Below are positions 25,801 through 34,148 of a stretch of 43,608 nt of DNA, piece by piece (within the stretch, counting starts at the first letter, position 1; each line of letters opens with the position of its first letter). This stretch comes from Bacteroidota bacterium. Lineage in GTDB: Bacteria > Bacteroidota > Bacteroidia > B-17B0 > Aurantibacillaceae. The notes below the pieces were generated by a model. It had not been told where the DNA came from. It searched no databases and saw nothing but the letters and a program-made list of their open reading frames with translations. Position numbers and translations under genes: made by a program. Location: the NCBI GenBank assembly GCA_025363015.1, contig JANYEQ010000045.1:1-43608 (forward strand), read 5' to 3'.

Positions 25801-27885
25801 TCGTTTTTGTGGCGCGAGAGCTCGTTTCAAACCATTGGTATTAAAAGAGGCTGGGGGCAAGCCCATTTTAACCAATTTAAAAATGATGGCTACCAATTTG
25901 TTAACTATAACGTGGTACAACGCAAATTCTTATTTCAAAACAATAAAATTGGCATTGTGTGTCGTAATGCACAATACCCATATATTGACCCTAATGCCAT
26001 TAACCTAATATACAACAATGCCATTATTGAGCATTGGGGTTGCGCACCAAACGGTTGGAATATTGCAGTGTTTGATAGCGTAAGCGGCCTACCTTGGCAA
26101 ACTGTAGGTATTAATTATCCTAATGGTGGCCCAGCCATAAATAACAATTGTATATGTTACGACAATCAAATATTTAACACCTTTTCGTTTGGTTCGGCGG
26201 GCAGTGGTGATATAGATTGTAGCAACCCAAATTGGCGCAACGATTTACAAAACTTTTTAAATACCATACCTGTAAATAATTATGTGTTGGCTTACACCCT
26301 ACAAAACGCACAAAAATCAAGCTATAGTAGTAATCTATACAAAGCTTTTGATGCCATAGGCGTAAATAGTATTAGAACCACTGCCGATACAGTACCCTAT
26401 ATTTTATTTGGTAAAAATGGTAGTCCACAGCTTGGGCAGGAAGTAAAAGGTACATTTAAGTATAGCACCATATTGTTAAAAGATAGTTTGGTAACTAAAT
26501 GGAATAAAGGTTACGTAGCCTCAGAAATTATTGGCCCTGGTTATAAATGGAATAGCTTACACTGGCGAGTACAAAGTATTGATGCCACTTTGGGCGACAC
26601 CACTATTTTAAAATTAGTAGGTATTAAAAATAACGGACAAATAGATACCCTACAAACATTTACCCAAGACAGTATAGATATATACGACCTTGATACCTAT
26701 GTAAAAGCTACAACTTACCCGTATATAAAACTAGTTGCCTTTATGAAAGACAATATTCATCATACATCGCCACAACTAAAACGCTGGCAAGTATTGTATG
26801 ATGAAGCCCCCGAGTGTGCCATAAACCCTTTAAAAGGCTTTGCCAGCATTAACGATACCTTACAAGAAGGCGATGTGGTTACCTTCAAATTTCCAATCGA
26901 AAATATTGGCATTAAAAATTTTGACGATAGCCTTGTAGTTACTTATTGGATTGAAGATAATGCCCGTAACAAACATTACTTGCCACAAAACTTAAAACGC
27001 AAACCATTTTTACCAGGGCAGGTAATTATTGATACCGTTAAAATAAATAGCTATCAATACAGCGGTAACAATATTTTATGGATATACGTAAACCCATCAT
27101 CTAACAATAAATACCAAAAAGAACAATATCAGTTTAATAATATCGGTAGGTTTCCGTTTAAGGTTAATAAAGATATAACTAACCCCTTATTAGATGTAAC
27201 CTTTGATGGTGTACGTATTTTAAATGGCGATATTATTTCGGCAAAACCAAACATATTAATTTCCTTAAAAGACGAAAACCAATTTTTAGCACTAAACGAT
27301 ACCAGCGCTTTTAGCGTATTTATACAAGCACCCAACCAGCCACAAAAACGTCTATTTTTTATTAACGATTTACATTTTACCCCTGCCAATTTACCAAAAA
27401 ACAGTTGTAGCATTACCTATAATCCCACTTTACCAATTGATGGAAAATATTGCCTTTTAGTTCAATCAAAAGACAGAAGTAAAAATAACAGCGGCTCGCA
27501 AGATTACCGCATACAATTCGAAATAAATAATAACCCCACCATTACTAACGTTTTAAATTACCCCAATCCATTTAGCACCAGCACACGCTTTGTGTTTACC
27601 TTAACCGGTAGCGAAATACCCGAAGTATTTACCATACAAGTAATGACAATAACAGGTAAATTGGTGCGCGAAATTACCAGAGCGGAGTTAGGCAACTTAC
27701 ACATTGGGCGTAACATAAGCGATTATGCCTGGGATGGTAAAGATAACTATGGCGATAAATTAGCCAATGGCGTTTATTTATATAAAATAGTAACCAAACT
27801 AAATGGCCAAAATATTGATAAAGCAGGCACTAGCGCCGATAAATTTTTTGTAAAAGATTTTGGTAAAATGGTGCTAATGCGTTAA
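22876..27885 (+). CDS. porU2: PorU-like gingipain-family (C25) sortase of the T9SS, long PorU2 type
   Basis: A 1669-residue protein with signal peptide MKKLKLIILFFMLAFLANAQ. The N-terminal 400 residues are beta-rich. The C25 peptidase domain runs from about 415 (PYVIIYHND) to 770, with likely catalytic H641 (INFFGHGSDQG) and C671 (IANSCYSGN). CARDB-like domains follow (about 775-885 and 1330-1430). The end (about 1556-1669, LNYPNPFSTST, then YAWDGKDNYGDKLANGVYLY) is a FlgD-like Ig domain. In the family PorU cleaves sorting domains and joins cargo to lipopolysaccharide. PorU proper is usually about 1150-1300 residues; about 1650 fits the PorU2 form. Its four-base overlap with the porV2-like gene shows translational coupling. 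Confidence 0.83.
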   Translation: MKKLKLIILFFMLAFLANAQYNNEWIRHNQKYFKFTVSQEGIYRIDSTTLAQYYNLSTLNPKNIQLFFGGKEQFLFIKGEGDNKINTNDYIEFYLNPKTVNPDSVLYTHINYLPNPYQALIPGATDPCAFITINNSTANKRFTLETDTAWANYSPTNYFYSEKIFTSSNNYNAVIEYPYGISDPHYTQAEGWGYNIVKGTPFSTSFGNLNVYTLTPLTSTVTINYSGNSLEASQFIDHQIQINYSDVNNNTVQLADTLFRGFQPVKKTFKISTSNIGSATNFSLVSVANASFSAFTNNTLLHYVNFIYPQTLNLNNFNSAKLFIDDNTTTPKGYFFFTNVNTSTSANMLFYDITNGKRITNAINGSTIKVIVPNSGARKLCILSAESNTIAITSFTVANQNNFYTNFKNPAVTKPYVIIYHNDTKSGAMAYKAYRQSVTGGSYNVIDANIDELYEQFSFGITKNPAAMRNFIRFLKDSLPKPPEYVFLIGKGIKNDDISSVAEPQNLIPVMGQSSSDNLLTSALTPSLGNFFSPEIPIGRIAALTNSQVTTYLAKVQQHETSPAAAWKKRALFFIGGDTPSLTGLLNSFMINYGKTIADTLFGADTLFFRKNTTAPIQLTVSDSVKGAISNGAALINFFGHGSDQGFDQAIDDPKEYNNTGRYPFIIANSCYSGNIFIYGRPSVSERFVFEDQKGSIGFLASANLGFVGTLNLYNIAFYKAISNTKYNQGIGDIIKETTIKNALVPDSFVRFTSLDMTLHGDPAVKITNGALPDYAIKNTDVSFNTKTYPDSIGIKINISNLGRAVLDSFFVKIERYFPNGDSTLISKKIPAPFFKDSLKFFMPLDFNRGIGLNKFKVVVNNLNFIAESTTTNNATSGTVDLFISGGDIVPVYPYKYAIVPKTATIVLKASTGDPFAPLTTYRFQFDTCDKFTAPIQTQVISSKGGVVQFTVNLPFADSTVYFWRVSRDSISPTVSFLWRESSFQTIGIKRGWGQAHFNQFKNDGYQFVNYNVVQRKFLFQNNKIGIVCRNAQYPYIDPNAINLIYNNAIIEHWGCAPNGWNIAVFDSVSGLPWQTVGINYPNGGPAINNNCICYDNQIFNTFSFGSAGSGDIDCSNPNWRNDLQNFLNTIPVNNYVLAYTLQNAQKSSYSSNLYKAFDAIGVNSIRTTADTVPYILFGKNGSPQLGQEVKGTFKYSTILLKDSLVTKWNKGYVASEIIGPGYKWNSLHWRVQSIDATLGDTTILKLVGIKNNGQIDTLQTFTQDSIDIYDLDTYVKATTYPYIKLVAFMKDNIHHTSPQLKRWQVLYDEAPECAINPLKGFASINDTLQEGDVVTFKFPIENIGIKNFDDSLVVTYWIEDNARNKHYLPQNLKRKPFLPGQVIIDTVKINSYQYSGNNILWIYVNPSSNNKYQKEQYQFNNIGRFPFKVNKDITNPLLDVTFDGVRILNGDIISAKPNILISLKDENQFLALNDTSAFSVFIQAPNQPQKRLFFINDLHFTPANLPKNSCSITYNPTLPIDGKYCLLVQSKDRSKNNSGSQDYRIQFEINNNPTITNVLNYPNPFSTSTRFVFTLTGSEIPEVFTIQVMTITGKLVREITRAELGNLHIGRNISDYAWDGKDNYGDKLANGVYLYKIVTKLNGQNIDKAGTSADKFFVKDFGKMVLMR

Positions 27886-28201
27886 TTATTTTAGGTAATT
27901 AAGCTTATAATTAAAATGTTCAATAGCTATCACTGTTTAATTTTTTTATAAAAAACACTATTATTTATTTTTAATATGTCAAGCATATTTTGCGCCTTCC
28001 GCCAGTATATAAACTGTTCTTTGAATAACCTTAGCTCTTTTATAATAAAATATTATAATTGGTTCATAGCTTAAATTCTCATATTGGTCTAATTTTTTAA
28101 GCAAATAAAAATTAACATTTGTTTTTATTTTTTGTATTTTGTATTTTTGTTAAAATCGTTATTAAACTTCTTTAATACAAACCATTATAAAAATTTAAAA
28201 T
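27886..28201. other. 316-base intergenic region, possibly holding a decayed leftward gene
   Basis: No complete gene is visible. Read leftwards, 28149-27979 is open without a start codon and looks protein-like (KKLDQYENLSYEPIIIFYY, then QRTVYILAEGAKYA, stop). A frame one base away at 27986-27930 also reads sensibly (MLDILKINNSVFYKKIKQ). Together they suggest the tail of a lost gene with a frameshift. The right part holds a promoter for the next gene. No terminator with a clear T tail follows porU2. Confidence 0.4.
28118..28149 (+). promoter_or_regulatory. Consensus Bacteroidota promoter for the gene at 28202
   Basis: TTTG at 28118-28121, 20 bases, then TATTTTTG at 28142-28149: both elements match the Bacteroidota consensus. 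The predicted start near 28156 leaves a leader of about 46 bases. Confidence 0.55.
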
Positions 28202-28579
28202 ATGAGATTATTATGTTTATTCTTAATTTTTGTAACAAGTATTCATAACATAGCATACAGTCAAGTGCCAAAATTAGATGATAAAATTACTTCTACAATT
28301 GTTATTGGTTTTCCTAATATCAGTAATCAGCAATTAAACGCTATAAAAACTGAGTTTTTAAATAAAAATCAAATTATTAGCGCTGTGTTTGTTTATAGCA
28401 ATCATAACGTAATGCTTGTAAATATTGATACTCAACAAAATGAATTCAAACAGTATTACGATTTATTAAAAATTATTAGTCCGTTTTATGACACTGATAA
28501 ATGCTACTTTAAGCCCACTTATGTGTATTCTGAGATAAATAATGATATATCAAAGCTCGCCACTTTTACTTTAAAGTAG
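28202..28579 (+). CDS. Small secreted hypothetical protein
   Basis: A 125-residue protein with a signal peptide ending near HNIAYSQ (residue 21). The mature part alternates strands and helices (STIVIGFPNISNQQLNAIK, FVYSNHNVMLVNIDT), a layout like a small ferredoxin-like/HMA-type alpha-beta fold, but without a CxxC metal site. There is no sorting domain or lipobox. A consensus promoter precedes it. The CUB-domain gene starts 60 bases after its stop with no terminator between, so the two may share a transcript. Function unknown. Confidence 0.7.
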   Translation: MRLLCLFLIFVTSIHNIAYSQVPKLDDKITSTIVIGFPNISNQQLNAIKTEFLNKNQIISAVFVYSNHNVMLVNIDTQQNEFKQYYDLLKIISPFYDTDKCYFKPTYVYSEINNDISKLATFTLK

Positions 28580-28639
28580 CTTAAATGAATAAAAATAATC
28601 ACTAAATTAACTAACAATTAAGAAAAATAATAGTTATAC

Positions 28640-31006
28640 ATGAAAAAAAATTACGCTATTTTATTTTTTATTTTTATTTTTTTTACTTTAAAAAGCCAAA
28701 ATATTAATATGGGTAATGGTTCGGTAGTAATTACCTGCCCTGGCCCTGCTAATTTTTATGATTCGGGTGGCCCAGGTTCAAGCTATAATAATAGCGAAGA
28801 TTTTACATTAACCGTTAGCCCAAGTAATGTTAGTTTATGTTTACAATTAGCGTTTACAACTTTTTCTACAGAAAGCTGTTGCGATAATTTAAAAATTTAC
28901 GATGGTAACAGTGTTGCCGGCACACTACTAGGCACTTTTGCTGGTAATACAATTCCTCCTACTTTAACCTCTTCAACAGGAGCATTTACTTTTGTTTGGC
29001 ATTCTGATGGTTCTATTGTATATCCTGGTTGGGCAGCTACTTTAAATTGTGTAACGTGCCCACCACCGCCAGCATATTATACAATGAGCAATGGCACCGT
29101 GGCCTTAACTTGCCCACCAACTAACACCGTTTTTTACGATAGTGGTGGGAGTGCCAGTAATTATTCAAATAGTGAAGTTTTAATAAAAACATTTACAGTT
29201 CCAGCAGGAAATTGCTTGAGTCTTAATTTTACGGCTTTTAGCACCGAATCGTGTTGCGATTCGTTACGAATTTTTGATGGACCAAATACTTCAAGCCCAT
29301 TAATTGGTGCTTATAGTGGTGCAACTAGCCCTGGTCTTGTAACAGCAAGCGGTACCTCAATTACCTTTAGATTTAGATCGGATGGTTCGGTAACTAACCC
29401 TGGTTGGACAGCTACCATAAGTTGTGTGCCATTATGTAGCGGTATGCCTACAGGTGGTACGGCAAGTTTAATTACCACACCTTGCCCGCCAAGTGGGTCG
29501 GTAAATATTACAGTAACAGGCGCATCCACTGCTGGATGTGGAATAATAACGCAATGGCAATCTGCACCTGCTTTAGCTGGGCCTTGGACAAATGTTGGAA
29601 GTACAAATATTAGTACACTTACTGTACCTACTAGTGCTAGTACATTTTACAGGCAATTAATATCATGTGGTGCCAGTACTGCCAGCAGTAGTGCAGTTGC
29701 TGCTTCTAGTTATTCAATTCCTTGTTCCTTATCTACTTACACAGCGGCAACTACTACTTACAGTTTTGAAAATTTTGTAGGTACTGTATTACCTACAACC
29801 GATGATATTTTATTTGCCACGTTTGTAAATTTTGGGTTTACCTTTTGTTTTGGCGGTAGTCAGTATTTTGGAGGTTATGTAGCTAGTAATTGTGCTTTTG
29901 TGCTTGATGCCGTACCTTGTAACCCAAACATACTTACCAGCACTTATGCCGCAGGTGGTGCAGGTACTGGCTATACAATTCCTAATCCTGCCCCTATAAA
30001 TGGCACCTCTTTGCCAAGAAATGCTATTTTAGGGCCTTGGCATGATATTAACCCTGCTTCAACTGGTACAGTTGCAACATCTCGCATTGCATTTACTATT
30101 TTAGGAGTAGCCCCTAACCGTAGATTTATTGTAAGTTACGAAAACATTCCAATGTACTCTACTGCTTGCGAAACTGTTGTTGCTCAGCGTTTTACCTCTC
30201 AAATTAAACTATTTGAAACATCTAATAAAATTGAAATTCATGTGGGGAATAAACAGGTTTGCTCTACTTGGAATAACGGACAGGCAGTAATGGGTTTACA
30301 AAGTTTTGATGGTACAATATATATTCCACCAGTAAACGCAACAGCGCATAATGCCGTGGTATCACCTGGGCCATACAATCAATGGACAATGACAAACACG
30401 GCTTATAAATTTGATTCGCCGTGCGCCGCCAATAGTGGTCCTTGCGTAGTTTTGCCCATCGGTTTTAAAAGTTTTTATGCCGAAAATATTTCAAGTATTA
30501 ATAAACTTACCTGGCAAACCGAAGAAGAACGTAATATTAAAGAGTTTATAGTGGAACGAAGCACCGATGCCGTTAATTTTAGCACCATTGGAAATCAAAC
30601 AGCAAATAATAAAGCTTCTACCTACATTTATAATGATAATACCTTTAAACCCAACGTTATAAATTATTATAAAATAACGGCTGTTGAATATACTGGCGAA
30701 CGAAAAAGCACATTTATTATTCCTGTGGGAGGTGTTTACGATAACTTAAATATATCAGAAATATTTCCAAATCCTACAAAAGATAAATTTACAATTTCAA
30801 TAACCTCTAAAACAGCAAGTAATTGCACTTTAACAATTAAAGATATGTTTGGAAGAGAACTAAAAAAATCTAATCAACCTATTAATGCTGGGTTTTCGCA
30901 ACTAAATATTAGTTGTAATGAGTTAAATTCAGGAATATATTTTGTTGAAATAGCAGACGTTAATGGTAAAATAATGTCGCAACAAAAATTAATAATTGGT
31001 AACTAA
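28640..31006 (+). CDS. T9SS-secreted protein with two CUB domains
   Basis: A 788-residue surface protein. The signal peptide ends at LKSQ (residue 20). Two CUB domains follow (about 24-135 and 148-262), each with the ITCP/LTCP...FYDSGG...Y.NSE opening, FSTESCCD-[NS]-L-[KR]-I-[YF]-DG and a closing PGW-x-A-T. After a short Ig-like spacer a larger beta domain (about 370-605, with ILGPWHDINP and RRFIVSYENIP) recalls nidogen-like domains. It is followed by a fibronectin-like stretch (LPIGFKSFYAENI, KLTWQTEEERNIKEF) and the sorting domain (SEIFPNPTKDKFTI to QQKLIIGN). CUB domains bind proteins or glycans, often with calcium, so adhesion or matrix binding is a fair inference. No catalytic site is seen. 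Confidence 0.87.
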   Translation: MKKNYAILFFIFIFFTLKSQNINMGNGSVVITCPGPANFYDSGGPGSSYNNSEDFTLTVSPSNVSLCLQLAFTTFSTESCCDNLKIYDGNSVAGTLLGTFAGNTIPPTLTSSTGAFTFVWHSDGSIVYPGWAATLNCVTCPPPPAYYTMSNGTVALTCPPTNTVFYDSGGSASNYSNSEVLIKTFTVPAGNCLSLNFTAFSTESCCDSLRIFDGPNTSSPLIGAYSGATSPGLVTASGTSITFRFRSDGSVTNPGWTATISCVPLCSGMPTGGTASLITTPCPPSGSVNITVTGASTAGCGIITQWQSAPALAGPWTNVGSTNISTLTVPTSASTFYRQLISCGASTASSSAVAASSYSIPCSLSTYTAATTTYSFENFVGTVLPTTDDILFATFVNFGFTFCFGGSQYFGGYVASNCAFVLDAVPCNPNILTSTYAAGGAGTGYTIPNPAPINGTSLPRNAILGPWHDINPASTGTVATSRIAFTILGVAPNRRFIVSYENIPMYSTACETVVAQRFTSQIKLFETSNKIEIHVGNKQVCSTWNNGQAVMGLQSFDGTIYIPPVNATAHNAVVSPGPYNQWTMTNTAYKFDSPCAANSGPCVVLPIGFKSFYAENISSINKLTWQTEEERNIKEFIVERSTDAVNFSTIGNQTANNKASTYIYNDNTFKPNVINYYKITAVEYTGERKSTFIIPVGGVYDNLNISEIFPNPTKDKFTISITSKTASNCTLTIKDMFGRELKKSNQPINAGFSQLNISCNELNSGIYFVEIADVNGKIMSQQKLIIGN

Positions 31007-31155
31007 CTAATGCAAATAAATTGATGAAGTGATTTTTTTAGTAAAATTACTCAGTTTTTAACACCCTGCTACTAACAAAAAAAAATAGCCAAGTATTTGT
31101 TTTATGTAAAAAAGTTTATAAATTCGCTAACAGTAATTTAACAATTTAAAAACAA

Positions 31156-31779
31156 ATGATTCTGGTTTTTATAATTTTAGCTTATTTAATTGGTTCTATA
31201 CCCACTGCGGTATGGCTTGGTAAACATTTTTATAATGTGGATGTACGTGAGTTTGGTAGTGGTAATGCGGGTGCAACAAACACATTTAGGGTATTAGGCA
31301 AAAAAGCGGGTATTCCGGTACTAATTATTGATATTTTAAAAGGTAGTTTAGCTGTAGCTTTAGCTTACTTTAGTAGTTTAACCATACACAATAACGATTT
31401 TATAAACCTACAATTAGGCTTAGGTGTTTCGGCTTTATTAGGGCATATATTCCCTGTATTTGCTGGCTTTAGAGGCGGCAAGGGAGTAGCTACTATTTTA
31501 GGTATAGTTATATGTATTTTACCTTTAGCTTCGGTGTTATCTTTAATAGTATTTTTAATTGTATTATTTAGTTCAAAAATAGTCTCTTTATCTTCTATGT
31601 TAGCTGGTATTGCTTTTCCAATTATATTAATTGTTGGCTTATCAAATACCAACCCCATACTTACAGGCTTTTCAATAACAGTGGCTGTTTTATTAGTTAT
31701 TACTCACCGTAAAAACATTGTACGCTTGCTTAATAAGCAAGAAAGTAAGGTGCAGTTATTTGCTGTTAAGGCAAAATAA
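31156..31779 (+). CDS. plsY: Glycerol-3-phosphate acyltransferase PlsY
   Basis: A 207-residue membrane enzyme of normal size. It has the PlsY motifs: FGSGNAGATNTFRVLG at about 33-48 and GHIFPVFAGFRGGKGVAT at 96-113, plus SLSSMLAG near 141, spaced between about six hydrophobic segments. It transfers an acyl group from acyl phosphate to glycerol-3-phosphate, the first step of phospholipid synthesis, at the inner membrane. It stands alone, between the CUB gene and a convergent gene of unknown function, and pairs functionally with psd further on. I see no clear promoter. Confidence 0.95.
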   Translation: MILVFIILAYLIGSIPTAVWLGKHFYNVDVREFGSGNAGATNTFRVLGKKAGIPVLIIDILKGSLAVALAYFSSLTIHNNDFINLQLGLGVSALLGHIFPVFAGFRGGKGVATILGIVICILPLASVLSLIVFLIVLFSSKIVSLSSMLAGIAFPIILIVGLSNTNPILTGFSITVAVLLVITHRKNIVRLLNKQESKVQLFAVKAK

Positions 31780-31818
31780 GTTCTATAAATTTCTTTAAAA
31801 ATTATAAAAATTACTTCT

Positions 31819-33312
31819 TTAAGAGGCTTTGCGTTTACTTTTAAATAATGGATATTTATACGAAATAGCATAATAACCACAACGCGCTAAAGGAGCACTA
31901 GTGTATTTATTAAATTCATATCTAAAACCCACCGCACCAACATCTGCACCAATAAACCAACCGTGTATTTCGCCTGATTTATTTAAGGCAGGGTTGTTTA
32001 AAATAGTACTTTTATCTGGGTTAGCATTATAATAAGCCTGGTAACTATCACCTAAAGCTTTGTCGTTATACGTGTAATTATTTAAATAACTATGCCCGTA
32101 AATAAGACCTGCACTAATACTAAAATAGGGTGTTTGTCCATTTCTTTTTGCTACAATCCCACCCAACGCAAATAACACAGGTCCAATATCAATACCAATA
32201 TTAGCTGTTACATTGGTTACATCAAAAGTACCTTTAGTATCAATAATATTTGTTCTTATTTTTCTATCTACATCTACTTCGCCCGAAAAACCTGCTGTGC
32301 CTTTATCTACATTTAGGTCTAAACTAAGCAATGTATAACGAGCATGCGCACCAAAACCACCTAATAAACTAGGCATACGGTAACTATTAGTTGCCGCTGG
32401 GCGATATAGTATACGTGGACCAATGCCAATAAATGCACCAATATCTGAAATGGGAATCTCTACGGCTTCAGTATGGTATTGATAAGTAGTTTCTGTTTTG
32501 TATAAGCCTTCTTTTTGAGTTTTTCCAGTTTCTGGAATATAGGTTTCGTTTGCATAATACTTTTTTTCACTTATGTTATCATACACAACCATATTGCCTT
32601 TTATTAGAGAATTTTTAGGATTAAATTTTGAAAACAATCCGTCAACAATAAACGAAACACAAGGTGTAAAGCTAAAATTTTTAAAACTTTTATCTTTTAT
32701 ATAAACATTACTGTTATTTACAAACGTACTACCTGGGTATTTTGTTTCGGTAACATTATTCCAAGTTATATTAAATTTAAAATCAATAATAATATAGGGT
32801 ATTTTAACACGATAACCTGGCGCAATGGATAAATGAAAGGCAGATGCTTGTTTTTCGTCGCCTCGGGTATATTGTTTAAACGATGAATGCCCAAAATCTG
32901 CAGTAAAAAAAGGTAACAAACGAATGCCTTTTGTTGAATTTGCATTACCAATTCCTAAAACAGATATAGGCTGGTTAACCCCCATACTCCAGGTACTTAC
33001 CTGTGTATTAAATACTGTAGTACTAAATGGCGATTGATAAAATGAGTTGCCTATGCCAACTTTAAATTCAAATATATTGGCACGTAAATGTATTTTATTA
33101 AAGTGTATAGGTTGGTAATTAGGCCCATAATTTACATTTGAAACCTCAACCCCAATGCCAGAAGTTGTTCTATCTAACTTTTTTTGATTTTCAGAATAAT
33201 AACGTTTTAAAATGGCCTTTACGCTATCTTTATTTGTATTTTCTTTTACTTGAGAAAATATAGAGTATATTTTAAAAAATAAAATAATCAATACAAAAGC
33301 ATGTTTTTTCAT
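31819..33312 (-). CDS. Outer-membrane or secreted beta-rich hypothetical protein
   Basis: A 497-residue protein with a signal peptide (ILFFKIYSIFSQ). The rest is rich in alternating amphipathic strands with aromatic ends and Gly-containing turns (NIGIDIGPVLFALGG, GWFIGADVGAVGFRYEF, CGYYAISYKYPLF), as expected for an outer-membrane barrel. There is no lipobox or sorting domain. I do not recognise a named family. It starts 26 bases after the lipoprotein gene on the same strand, so the two are probably co-transcribed and may form a surface pair. Confidence 0.72.
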   Translation of the reverse strand: MKKHAFVLIILFFKIYSIFSQVKENTNKDSVKAILKRYYSENQKKLDRTTSGIGVEVSNVNYGPNYQPIHFNKIHLRANIFEFKVGIGNSFYQSPFSTTVFNTQVSTWSMGVNQPISVLGIGNANSTKGIRLLPFFTADFGHSSFKQYTRGDEKQASAFHLSIAPGYRVKIPYIIIDFKFNITWNNVTETKYPGSTFVNNSNVYIKDKSFKNFSFTPCVSFIVDGLFSKFNPKNSLIKGNMVVYDNISEKKYYANETYIPETGKTQKEGLYKTETTYQYHTEAVEIPISDIGAFIGIGPRILYRPAATNSYRMPSLLGGFGAHARYTLLSLDLNVDKGTAGFSGEVDVDRKIRTNIIDTKGTFDVTNVTANIGIDIGPVLFALGGIVAKRNGQTPYFSISAGLIYGHSYLNNYTYNDKALGDSYQAYYNANPDKSTILNNPALNKSGEIHGWFIGADVGAVGFRYEFNKYTSAPLARCGYYAISYKYPLFKSKRKAS

Positions 33313-33338
33313 TTTTTTTTTTGTATAAATATTATTTA

Positions 33339-33830
33339 TTACTTTTTTGGTAAGGCATTAAAGCCAGCTGCAATAGTAGTAACAGTACCGCCAGAAATAG
33401 CTACCGTAAAGTTACCCGAAAGTTGATTACTTGCAAAAGCTGTTACATTTAAGTTTGAGGTGGCATTATTAGTATAAGTAGCAGTGCCTTTTAAAAATGT
33501 AACATCGCTAAGTGCTAAAGGTTTTGTGCCAACAGCTGTATTGTTTTGTGAAGTGCCCCAATTCACTTCAAAGTAATTTGTATAACCTGCTTTATAAGCC
33601 CTAATGCCAGTACCCGAACTCCAAGTTGTCCAATAAGCTGAATCGGCTGTAAGGGTGGTGCCTCCATTCTCTGTCCAAGTAAAACTTGCTGTTGCGCCTG
33701 TTGTTGTGCCGCCAGTAGTAGTTGCAGGTGCTGGTTCAGGAGTAGGGGTAGTTTCTTTCTTTTTACAAGAAAAAATTAATACTGTTGTTAATGCAATTAC
33801 AGTTGAGGTTTGAAAGATTATTTTTTTCAT
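33339..33830 (-). CDS. Small lipoprotein with a Thr/Gly-rich stalk
   Basis: A 163-residue protein with a lipoprotein signal (TTVLIFSCKKK, lipidated Cys at 22). A Thr/Pro/Gly-rich linker (about 26-48) leads to a compact beta-sandwich-like domain (SFTWTENGGTTLTADSAYW to the end). The TW...G...ADSAYW opening is typical of small uncharacterised Bacteroidota lipoproteins. It probably faces the periplasm or the surface. It forms a likely two-gene operon with the downstream beta-rich protein. Confidence 0.75.
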   Translation of the reverse strand: MKKIIFQTSTVIALTTVLIFSCKKKETTPTPEPAPATTTGGTTTGATASFTWTENGGTTLTADSAYWTTWSSGTGIRAYKAGYTNYFEVNWGTSQNNTAVGTKPLALSDVTFLKGTATYTNNATSNLNVTAFASNQLSGNFTVAISGGTVTTIAAGFNALPKK

Positions 33831-34148
33831 GTTGATTTTAAAAATAAAAGATTAGTGAGTAAAAGTGATTTATTATTTTGTGATTTTTTTTGAGTTCAAT
33901 TATAGTAGTTATTTTTTAAATTTGCTATGGGTGATGATAGTTTGAGCAGTAATGTTTAGTAAATAGTGATATTATTGCCAATAATCAATTGTATAATTTT
34001 TTCATTGAGCAAATATATAACGTTTATATCATGTTTGTAATACCCTGCATTGGGTATATTAATATTAAGTTTTGTTATTTTCTTAGCAATAACTCTTATT
34101 AGCTAATTATAATTTTAAATGTATTTTTAGCACTTAAAATTAAAATAA
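33831..34148. other. 318-base divergent intergenic region
   Basis: It separates the leftward lipoprotein gene from rightward lysS and must contain both promoters. I see only partial matches (TATTTTTA at about 34121-34128 towards lysS; a TATATTTG on the minus strand without a -33 element). A short hairpin, ataccc/gggtat, lies at 34040-34057. There is no convincing gene or RNA. Confidence 0.5.

Noticed and set aside
34040-34057. Terminator or operator hairpin upstream of lysS
   Set aside because: The stem is only 6 bp with a six-base loop and no T tail; such hairpins are expected by chance in a 318-base AT-rich gap.
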